A program made the position numbers and the translations under genes. A stretch of DNA of 11,750 nt from Lysobacteraceae bacterium. Its GTDB lineage: Bacteria > Pseudomonadota > Gammaproteobacteria > Xanthomonadales > Rhodanobacteraceae. Shown in pieces: positions 5,888 to 11,750 of the stretch. The stretch's first letter is position 1; each line of letters starts with the position of its first letter. The notes under the pieces are model-generated. The model was given only the letters and a program-made list of their open reading frames with translations. It searched no databases and was not told the DNA's origin. The DNA lies in NCBI GenBank assembly GCA_018971925.1, contig JAGWZT010000025.1:1-11750 (forward strand). Reading direction: 5' to 3'.

Positions 5888-6223
5888 TCAGCCGATGCCC
5901 CACAGGGCGCGATCCAGGTCGGCATCGAGCCCGAACGCCAGCATCGGCACGCGGCCGTCGCGCACGTCCACGCCTTCGGCGCGCAGGCGTTTCGACTGTT
6001 CGCGAAAACCGCGGCTGCCGCGCGGCAACGCGATGGTGCCGTTGGAATGCAGGACACGGAACCAGGGCAACGCCATGCCGCCGGGCGTGTCGCGCAAGGC
6101 GGCACCCACGAGCCGCGCGCGACCCGGCAACCCGGCGCGCGCCGCGATCTGGCCATAGCTGGCCACGCGCCCCGCGGGAATCGCGGCGATTGCGGCATAG
6201 ATGCGTTGGTAGCGTTTGTCCAT
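5888..6223 (-). CDS. Alkyltransferase-like protein (Atl, MGMT family without the acceptor Cys)
   Basis: The 111-aa protein matches the DNA-binding C-terminal domain of O6-alkylguanine-DNA alkyltransferase. GRVASYGQIAARAGLPGRAR (18-37) is the helix-turn-helix with the flipping Tyr (Y24) and Arg finger (R37), followed by LVGAALR. The active-site motif PCHRV is PWFRV (53-57), so the methyl-accepting Cys is Trp. Proteins of this class bind O6-alkylguanine and flag it for nucleotide excision repair instead of repairing it directly. The His of the motif is also replaced (Phe55), which I believe is less usual than PWHR. No Shine-Dalgarno precedes ATG 6223, but it aligns with the family start. A TATGCT at 6248-6253 may be its -10. 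Confidence 0.88.
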   Translation of the reverse strand: MDKRYQRIYAAIAAIPAGRVASYGQIAARAGLPGRARLVGAALRDTPGGMALPWFRVLHSNGTIALPRGSRGFREQSKRLRAEGVDVRDGRVPMLAFGLDADLDRALWGIG

Positions 6224-6329
6224 GCAGGATCACGCACGAAAGCGCAAAGCATAACCGCTCGGGCTCGCGGGCTCGCGCCTGCCGCGCGAAGCAGCGTATG
6301 CTGCGCGTCGTCACCCATGGAGCACGCCC
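6224..6329. promoter_or_regulatory. Divergent promoter region between atl-like and hypothetical gene
   Basis: Each strand has one TATGCT -10-like hexamer at a sensible distance from its gene: 6248-6253 on the minus strand and 6297-6302 on the plus strand. Neither has a clear -35. The plus-strand hexamer lies within a small palindrome (gcagc-gtat-gctgc, 6291-6304). A short tandem cgggctcg repeat sits at 6259-6274. Confidence 0.3.
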
Positions 6330-6986
6330 ATGCATTTCGACCGCGCCTGCCATCCCGACGCGCCGCATGAAAAGCTGCACACGCCGAACTGGTTCGTATC
6401 CAGCCTGATGCTGGACCGCGCGCTGGACGCGGTCCTGCGGCGGGTGAAGAAACTCGATCGCAGCCACGACATTCCCTATCTCGCGGGCTACAGCATGGAT
6501 GGCAAGACCATCTACATCGACCGTCACCTGCCCACCAGTTTCAAGTATCGCGGGCGAACCATCGACGTCGATCGCTTCCTGATCATGCACGAGGAAGTCG
6601 AAAAAACGCTGATCGACCAGCTCGACCTGCATTACCTGCACGCCCACCAGATCGCGACACGCGCCGAGGAGGCCGCGGTGCGTGCCGAGCGCATTTCGTG
6701 GCGCGCGTACGACCGCTTCATGCAGAAGTACGTCAAGACCGTCGGCGACGAACGGCTGAAGAAGGTGCCGAAGGATCTCGATCTCAAGCCATATCGCGAT
6801 TACCACGACTGGGATCTGATGCAGCGCATGGAAAAGGCCGTCGGCGCGGGCAAACTGTCTCCCGCGCCAAAGGCCTTGCGCACGGAAATCGCTGCCTACA
6901 ATTCGGCGTTCAACGAACAGCGCCGAGACGCAGCCCGCAATCGCAAACCTGCCCGCGCGAAGAAACCGGCGCGAACCAGGCGTTGA
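6330..6986 (+). CDS. Conserved hypothetical protein with HEExE motif
   Basis: The 218-aa protein starts at ATG 6330, with GGAG seven bases upstream. I do not recognise a named family. It has a charged, mostly helical core without signal peptide or membrane segment. Notable blocks are IPYLAGYSMDGKTIYIDRHL (48-67), the cluster HEEVEK (87-92) followed by HYLHAHQIATRAEE (101-114), and a Lys/Arg/Ala-rich tail (200-218) that suggests nucleic-acid contact or disorder. H87, E88, E91, H101, H104, H106 and E113 could form a metal site, but this is a reading of the spacing and not a known signature. It ends only 5 bp before the convergent membrane-protein gene, with no terminator between. Confidence 0.75.
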   Translation: MHFDRACHPDAPHEKLHTPNWFVSSLMLDRALDAVLRRVKKLDRSHDIPYLAGYSMDGKTIYIDRHLPTSFKYRGRTIDVDRFLIMHEEVEKTLIDQLDLHYLHAHQIATRAEEAAVRAERISWRAYDRFMQKYVKTVGDERLKKVPKDLDLKPYRDYHDWDLMQRMEKAVGAGKLSPAPKALRTEIAAYNSAFNEQRRDAARNRKPARAKKPARTRR

Positions 6987-6991
6987 CGCGG

Positions 6992-7258
6992 CTACTGCAC
7001 GCGGGTGCGCCGCGCCACCACGATGCCGTAGATGCTGATCGCCAGCCACACTGCTTCGAGCAGGAACGCCGGCAGATTGAACTTGCCGAACAGCAACGAC
7101 AGCGCGACGCCCAGTGCGCCGACCGCGTTCATCAGTTGGTAGACCAGGCCGTTGCCGTGCAGCTTTTGCGCCTGCAGCAGGAAATAGGCGAGCAACGTGA
7201 TGATCATGCCCACGAGGCCGACGACAACCGTCCAGTCGATGGTGATGTTCATGCTCAT
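6992..7258 (-). CDS. CBU_0592-like small integral membrane protein
   Basis: The 88-aa protein has three hydrophobic helices near residues 9-28, 36-57 and 63-82, joined by short loops (QAQKLHGNG, GKFN), and a basic C-terminus. The pattern of YFLLQAQKLHGN, then YQLMNAVGALGVALSLL, then PAFLLEAVWLAISIYGI resembles the CBU_0592 family of bacterial membrane proteins of unknown function. Its ATG at 7258 overlaps the rlmB stop (ATGA), so it is probably translationally coupled to rlmB. A second ATG at 7252 would remove only two residues. The link to RlmB function is unknown. Confidence 0.8.
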   Translation of the reverse strand: MSMNITIDWTVVVGLVGMIITLLAYFLLQAQKLHGNGLVYQLMNAVGALGVALSLLFGKFNLPAFLLEAVWLAISIYGIVVARRTRVQ

Positions 7259-7995
7259 GGCTTTCCCCCACGTTGCCTGACCGCTTCGAACAGCGCGACG
7301 CCCGTAGCCACCGAAACGTTGAGGCTTTCCATTGAACCCGGCATCGGGATGCGTGCCAGATGGTCGCAGGCCTCGCGCGTGAGACGCCGCATGCCGTCGC
7401 CCTCGCCGCCCATCACCAGCGCGGACTTGCCCTTGAGATCGACGTCGTAAAGCGACGCCTCCGCCTCGCCGGCGAGACCCGTCAGCCACACGCCCGCATC
7501 CTTCATGTCGCGCAGCGCGCGCGCAAGATTGGTCACTTCGATCAACGGCACGCGATCGACCGCGCCAGCCGATGCGCGGCGCACCACCGGCGTGATGCCG
7601 ACCGCGCGGTCTTTCGGCACGATGACGGCAGTCGCGCCTGCCGCCGCCGCGCTGCGCAGGCAGGCACCGAGATTGTGCGGGTCGGTCACTCCGTCCAGCA
7701 CCAGGAACAACGCGCCATCCGTATCCAGCAAATCGGCAAGATCGTGCTCGGATTTCGCGGCCGGAACCTCGTAATTCGCGGCGACGCCCTGATGCCTCGC
7801 ATGACCGGAAACCTTGTCCAGCATCGCACGTGGCCGCGAGTGCACGCGCACGCCCAGGCGCCTGGCTTCGTCCACCAACGCGGTGATGCGCGGGTTGTGC
7901 GTACCCTGCTCGACCAGGATCTCGCGCACGCGCGACGGATCGTTGGCCAGCGCGCCCTCGACCGGATTGATGCCGACGATCCACGATTCGCTCAT
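7255..7995 (-). CDS. rlmB: 23S rRNA (guanosine-2251-2'-O)-methyltransferase RlmB
   Basis: The 246-aa protein begins at ATG 7995, with AGGA upstream in caggcaggaaacaac. It has the N-terminal RNA-binding domain (IVGINPVEGAL at 6-16) and the three SpoU motifs of the knotted SPOUT fold: NLGACLRSA with N108/R114, LVMGGEGDGM (193-202), and IPMPGSMESLNVSVATGVAL (216-235). Together these bind S-adenosylmethionine through a trefoil knot. RlmB methylates G2251 in the peptidyl-transferase P loop of 23S rRNA. It lies downstream of rnr, as in E. coli, but separated by a palindromic repeat. Length and motif order are normal for the family. Confidence 0.95.
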   Translation of the reverse strand: MSESWIVGINPVEGALANDPSRVREILVEQGTHNPRITALVDEARRLGVRVHSRPRAMLDKVSGHARHQGVAANYEVPAAKSEHDLADLLDTDGALFLVLDGVTDPHNLGACLRSAAAAGATAVIVPKDRAVGITPVVRRASAGAVDRVPLIEVTNLARALRDMKDAGVWLTGLAGEAEASLYDVDLKGKSALVMGGEGDGMRRLTREACDHLARIPMPGSMESLNVSVATGVALFEAVRQRGGKP

Positions 7996-8056
7996 GTTGT
8001 TTCCTGCCTGACGAAAATCCCGAGTCGGATCGGAAATGAAAACATCACACAAGCAG

Positions 8057-8184
8057 TCGTCATTCCGGGGTCACCATCGCTTTATCGGCGGTGGAACCCG
8101 GAATCCAGTTTCTCACGCATGGAAGACCGACAGCTGGGTTCCGGGTTCTGCCCGCAAAAAGCGCAGGCAGCCGCGGAATGACGA
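8057..8184. repeat. Imperfect palindromic repeat element (REP/MITE-like)
   Basis: The ends tcgtcattccg (8057-8067) and cggaatgacga (8174-8184) are perfect 11-bp inverted repeats. Inside them, aacccggaatccag (8095-8108) pairs with ctgggttccgggtt (8134-8147) with one mismatch, around a 25-base loop. The whole 128 bp can fold as a nested hairpin. Sequences of the form cgtcattcc...ggaatccag...ctgg..tcc...ggaatgacg are common dispersed intergenic repeats in proteobacteria. It fills most of the gap between rnr and rlmB. Confidence 0.7.
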
Positions 8185-8193
8185 TGGTGCTTC

Positions 8194-10584
8194 TCAACTC
8201 CGCCGTCTGGCTCCGCTCGCATTCGGCAGCTCCCCGCGCTTGCGCTCGCGTTCGCGTTCGCGGGCATCGTCGCGCCCCGACACCATCCTGAAGTCGATCT
8301 TGCGGTCTTCCATGCTGGCGCGCAGCACCTGCACGCGCACCGCATCGCCCAGCCGGAACAGGGTGCCGGTGCGCTCGCCGCGCAACTCGTGGCGGCGCGC
8401 GTCGAAATGGTAGTAGTCGTTGCGCAACTGGGTGATGTGCACCAGTCCCGACACCTTCGATTCGTTCAATTCCACGAACAGGCCGAACGAGGTGACGCCC
8501 GTGACGATGCCGTCGAACTCGGAACCGACGTGCTGCTCCATCCACGCGCATTTGTAGCGCTCGTCCACGTCGCGCTCGGCTTCCTCGGCGCGCCGCTCGG
8601 TGCGGGAGCAGTGCGCGGCCAGCGTGGCCATCTTGCTTTCGGTGTAGAGGTACGTGGCCGGCTTGCCGCCCGCCAATGCATAGCGGATCGCCCGATGCAC
8701 CAGCAAGTCGGGATAACGCCGGATCGGCGAGGTGAAGTGCGTGTAGGCATCCAGCGCCAGCCCGAAGTGCCCGTGATTCGCCGGCTGGTAGCTGGCGAGG
8801 CTTTGCGCGCGCAGCAGCACCGTGCGGAACAACTCGGCGTCCGCGCGGTCCGCCACGCGCTTCAGCAACGCGGCGAAATCGCGCGGCTTCACCTCTGCGA
8901 GCGGCGGCAACTTCAATTTGTATTCGCGCAGGAACGCCAGCAAATCTTCGTACTTGTCGGCCGGCGGTGACGCGTGCACCCGAAACGGCGCCGGGATCTT
9001 CTTCTTTGCGATGAACATCGCAGCCTGCACGTTGGCCGCGATCATGCACTCCTCGATCAGCTTGTGCGCGTCGTTGCGTTCGTGCGCGCCCAGCGAAACG
9101 ACATCGCCCTTGCCGTCCAGCCGGTAATCGACTTCGCTGGTCTCGAACTCGATGGTGCCGCGCCGCTTGCGCGCCGCATCGAACGCCTTGTACAGCGCGT
9201 GCAGATGATCGATGTGGGGCAGCAGCCTGCCCATGCTTCGCCGCGCTTCCGCGTCGCGCACGCCGATGGCCTGCCACACCGCATCGTAGGTCAGCCGTGC
9301 ATGCGAGCGCATCACCGCGGGATAGAATTTCGCGCGCGTGACCTCGCCATCGCCGCCCACCCGCATGTCGCAGGCCATGCACAGGCGATCGACATCGGGA
9401 TTGAGCGAACAAATTCCGTTCGACAAGGTCTCCGGCAGCATCGGCACCACGAAGCCGGGGAAATACACCGAGGTACCGCGCTTGAACGCTTCGCCGTCCA
9501 GCGCGGTTTCGGGTTGCGCGTAATGCGACACGTCGGCGATCGCGACGATGAGCCGGAACCCGCCGCCACGCACCGGCTCGGCGTACACCGCGTCATCGAA
9601 GTCGCGCGAATCGGCGCCGTCGATGGTGACCAGCGGCAGCTTGCGCAGGTCCACGCGGCCTTCGCATTCGGCATGCGTCACGCGTGGTTCGACAGCCTCG
9701 GCTGCGCGCGTCACCTCGACCGGCCATTCATGCGGCAGGCCATGGCTCTCGATCGCCATCTCCACGATCAGCGACGGCTGCAGCCGCTCGCCAAGCACGC
9801 TGACGACGCGCCCGATCGGTCCGCGTTGCGTGGTCGGCGGCTCGGTGATTTCGGCCACCACGATCTGGCCCGCACGCGCGCCGTTGCGTGCGTCTGGCGG
9901 GATCAGCACGTCCTGGTGCAGGCGGCGATCGTCGGGATCGACGACCACCACGCCGTGTTCCTCGACCACGCGTCCCACCAGTCGTGGCGCGCGCCGTTCC
10001 AGCACCTCGCGGATCGCGCCTTGCTGGCGGCCGCGCCGGTCGACTCCGACCACCGACGCCAGCACGCGATCGCCATGCAGCACCTGGCGCATCTGCGCGG
10101 GTGAGAGATACAAATCGTCCCCGCCCTCGTCGGGACGCAGGAATCCATAGCCGTCGGCGTTTGCCAGCACGGTGCCCGCAATCAACCCGATGCGTTCGGC
10201 GGGCGCAAGCCCGCCGCGGCGGCTTTCCAGAAGTTGGCCGTCGCGCAGCATCGCGCGCAGGCGCTTGTCCAGGGCTTCGCGGCGTACATCGTCGCGGATG
10301 CCCAGCGCTTCGGCGATGGCACCCGCGCGCAACAGGCTGCCGCGCTCGGCCAGCAGCGCGAGGATCGCCTCGCGGCTCGGAATGGGATGTTCGTAGCGCT
10401 GCGCTTCGCGCTCGGCGTGCGGATCGGCGAAGCCGCCAAGCGCGTGCGGCTTCCCCGGCTTGCGCGCGGCTTGCGTCTTCTTCACCCCGCTGCGCGGCGA
10501 AGCCTTCTGCGTACGCGTGCCTGGCTTCTTCTCTCCGCGCGGCTTGTGCGCGGGTCGGGACGGCGGGCTATTGCGTTTCGGCAT
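8194..10584 (-). CDS. rnr: Ribonuclease R
   Basis: The 796-aa protein is a 3'-5' exoribonuclease that degrades structured RNA. A basic, low-complexity N-terminus (1-60) precedes the winged-helix domain (SREAILALLAERGSLLRAGA, 70-89). Two cold-shock OB folds follow (about 130-260), then the RNB catalytic domain containing IDGADSRDFDDAVY, whose D322, D328, D330 and D331 correspond to E. coli D272, D278, D280 and D281. After these come the S1 domain (FDGIVTGVTSFGLFVEL region) and a basic tail. The chosen start is ATG 10584, giving the usual MPKRN-like N-terminus, but no Shine-Dalgarno precedes it. A GTG at 10656 with GAGGGG just upstream would add 24 hydrophobic residues atypical of RNase R. It heads the rnr-rlmB arrangement also seen in E. 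coli. Confidence 0.95.
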   Translation of the reverse strand: MPKRNSPPSRPAHKPRGEKKPGTRTQKASPRSGVKKTQAARKPGKPHALGGFADPHAEREAQRYEHPIPSREAILALLAERGSLLRAGAIAEALGIRDDVRREALDKRLRAMLRDGQLLESRRGGLAPAERIGLIAGTVLANADGYGFLRPDEGGDDLYLSPAQMRQVLHGDRVLASVVGVDRRGRQQGAIREVLERRAPRLVGRVVEEHGVVVVDPDDRRLHQDVLIPPDARNGARAGQIVVAEITEPPTTQRGPIGRVVSVLGERLQPSLIVEMAIESHGLPHEWPVEVTRAAEAVEPRVTHAECEGRVDLRKLPLVTIDGADSRDFDDAVYAEPVRGGGFRLIVAIADVSHYAQPETALDGEAFKRGTSVYFPGFVVPMLPETLSNGICSLNPDVDRLCMACDMRVGGDGEVTRAKFYPAVMRSHARLTYDAVWQAIGVRDAEARRSMGRLLPHIDHLHALYKAFDAARKRRGTIEFETSEVDYRLDGKGDVVSLGAHERNDAHKLIEECMIAANVQAAMFIAKKKIPAPFRVHASPPADKYEDLLAFLREYKLKLPPLAEVKPRDFAALLKRVADRADAELFRTVLLRAQSLASYQPANHGHFGLALDAYTHFTSPIRRYPDLLVHRAIRYALAGGKPATYLYTESKMATLAAHCSRTERRAEEAERDVDERYKCAWMEQHVGSEFDGIVTGVTSFGLFVELNESKVSGLVHITQLRNDYYHFDARRHELRGERTGTLFRLGDAVRVQVLRASMEDRKIDFRMVSGRDDARERERERKRGELPNASGARRRS

Positions 10585-10655
10585 TGCGTCAGCGTCGCGG
10601 AGCGGCGCCGCGAAAGCAAGTCCACCCACCACCAGCCCGGCACGCAAGAGCGCCA

Positions 10656-10722
10656 CAAACCCCTCGCCTCCGGGTCATCCGCCCTTTGGACATCGTCTCC
10701 CGGGGAGAGGGATCGCGGGGCA
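10656..10722. repeat. GC-rich intergenic segment with hairpin, possibly repeat-derived
   Basis: Between the peroxidase-like gene and rnr lies a segment containing tctcc-cgg-ggaga (about 10696-10708). Its flanks (acccctcgcctccggg, ggagagggatcgcgggg) resemble the 'ccctctccc...gggagaggg' dispersed repeats common in Xanthomonadales and other GC-rich proteobacteria. It could also act as the transcript end of the peroxidase-like gene, although no T-run follows. The resemblance is from memory and weak. Confidence 0.3.
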
Positions 10723-10726
10723 GGTT

Positions 10727-11750
10727 CTACAACGCCGACAGGAAAGCCACCAGATCGCTCTTCTGCTGTTCGGTCATCCCTATGTTGAACCGCGTGTCGT
10801 AGAAGTCCACCACGTCACGCAGGGTCGCGGCAGAACCGTTGTGGAAGTAAGGTGCGCGCGCGGCGAGGCCGCGCAGGTTCGGGCCCTTGAACTTGCCGAT
10901 ATCCGCCCACTTGCCGGTCAGCAACGCGCGGCCCGGATCGGTGGTCCGGATCACCTGGCCCGTCTTGATGTTGGTCAGCGTGTACAGCGGCATGTCGGGC
11001 GTGCGACGGGATGCGTCGGCGATGCCGATGTTGAGCGGCGCGGCCACCGAATGATTACCGATGTTGGGCGAATCGTGGCAGGTGCCGCAAGTGCCGCGGA
11101 TCACCGTCTGACCGGTGGCGTCGTTCAAGCCGGCGACACCGGTGATCTGGATCGGCAGCGAATCGAACAGCGACTGCCCGCGCGCGATGGCGGTCCGCGC
11201 CATCACTTGCGAATCGAAGCGGCGCGCCGGGTCGGGATCGCGCCAATGATCGAACAACCGCATTACCTTCGGGTCGAACGGATCGAGCGTCGGATCATTG
11301 CCGAGCGAGTCGTTGATGCCCACCCAGAATTTCTGCTGCGCGAGGATCTCGGGACCGCCCATGGCGCCGCCGTCGTTGAGCTGCCCGGCGCGGTTGTCAT
11401 GGATCTGCGCGGTGACCATGGGCAATTCGAAGTCGACGATCCGATCGAGCACGGCCTGGCTGGGCGCCGACGCCGCCTGTTCGTGCCCGAGCACGGCGTG
11501 CAAGGCCTGCGAGGCAAGGCTGAGGCGCAGGTCCCCGACATCGACGCCGGCATCCATCGGTGGCTTGAACGGAAGATACGTTTCACGTCCGTCCCACATC
11601 ACCGTGGTGTCCCAGATCAGATTGGTCGCGGGCAACGGGCGCCGGAACAACGAAAGCGCCTGCGCGCTGGCATAACCGTAGGGATCGTCGACCGCGGTCA
11701 AGGTGAATTCCGCGTTCGCCGGTATCGGCAGGCTCACCCGGATAACGCCG
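10727..11750 (-). CDS. Cytochrome c peroxidase/MauG-like heme protein (5' end outside window)
   Basis: The frame is open from the right edge to TAG at 10727-10729, giving about 340 C-terminal residues; the true start lies beyond 11750. A c-type heme site CGTCH is encoded at about 11075-11089. It is followed by MPLYTLTN, GPNLRGLAARAPYFHNGSAA and TLRDVVDFYDTRF, the C-terminal layout of the bacterial diheme peroxidase/MauG superfamily (periplasmic, reducing H2O2 or oxidising proteins). TVMWDGRETYL near the edge corresponds to the WDGR segment that follows the first heme in this family, so the first CxxCH should lie outside the window. An uncommon long segment (about 80-170 from the internal GTG at 11737) separates WDGR from the visible heme. 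The exact substrate is unknown. Confidence 0.85.
   Translation of the reverse strand, partial: GVIRVSLPIPANAEFTLTAVDDPYGYASAQALSLFRRPLPATNLIWDTTVMWDGRETYLPFKPPMDAGVDVGDLRLSLASQALHAVLGHEQAASAPSQAVLDRIVDFELPMVTAQIHDNRAGQLNDGGAMGGPEILAQQKFWVGINDSLGNDPTLDPFDPKVMRLFDHWRDPDPARRFDSQVMARTAIARGQSLFDSLPIQITGVAGLNDATGQTVIRGTCGTCHDSPNIGNHSVAAPLNIGIADASRRTPDMPLYTLTNIKTGQVIRTTDPGRALLTGKWADIGKFKGPNLRGLAARAPYFHNGSAATLRDVVDFYDTRFNIGMTEQQKSDLVAFLSAL

Noticed and set aside
5874..7271. 465-aa minus-strand frame across the atl-like and hypothetical genes
   Set aside because: It overlaps two better-supported genes in other frames and contains no motif.
8974..10104. 376-aa plus-strand frame inside rnr
   Set aside because: It is antisense to the RNB and cold-shock domains of RNase R. 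It is His/Arg-rich and has no recognisable motif.

Overview
The window is GC-rich chromosomal DNA from a gammaproteobacterium. The gene set suggests Xanthomonadales, possibly Rhodanobacteraceae: mutY next to yggX, rnr followed by rlmB, a DUF6491-type secreted protein, a CBU_0592-type membrane protein, and a short palindromic repeat of the 'cgtcattcc...ggaatgacg' kind. The lineage is an inference from gene content and codon use. Almost all of the DNA is coding, and I see no phage genes, transposase or CRISPR array.

Left part (1-3825). The window opens inside mutY, which runs without a stop codon into yggX, so the two appear as one reading frame. It converges on a small secreted DUF6491-type gene with a 4-base overlap (CTAG). 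Divergent from that gene is an integral-membrane histidine-box hydroxylase of the sterol desaturase/fatty acid hydroxylase superfamily. Next come a Tat-exported multicopper oxidase (MCO) and a small periplasmic protein rich in His and Met. The MCO has a TATAAT -10 element overlapped by a good match to a Fur box. The oxidase and the His/Met protein form the most interesting pair here and may be an iron-responsive periplasmic metal-oxidation unit. A strong GC hairpin closes this block.

Middle part (3826-7000). A PLP-dependent enzyme of the cysteine synthase fold has unusual substitutions in its substrate region. After it come an AhpD-like carboxymuconolactone decarboxylase family protein, a tRNA-Phe(GAA) gene on the minus strand with a near-consensus sigma-70 promoter, an alkyltransferase-like protein (Atl), and a conserved hypothetical protein on the plus strand. 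The last 17 nt of the tRNA gene, plus 3 flanking bases, recur 162 bp downstream of the tRNA, in a segment full of hairpins.

Right part (6992-11750, all minus strand). The order of transcription is a cytochrome c peroxidase/MauG-like gene (its 5' end lies outside the window), rnr (RNase R), a 128-bp imperfect palindromic repeat, rlmB (23S rRNA Gm2251 methyltransferase), and a small membrane protein whose ATG overlaps the rlmB stop. rnr-rlmB is an RNA maturation and decay pair that is also adjacent in E. coli.

Recurring themes are oxidative damage, DNA repair and metals (MutY-YggX, Atl, AhpD-like, MCO, peroxidase), but these genes sit in separate transcription units. No single dedicated multi-gene system is evident.
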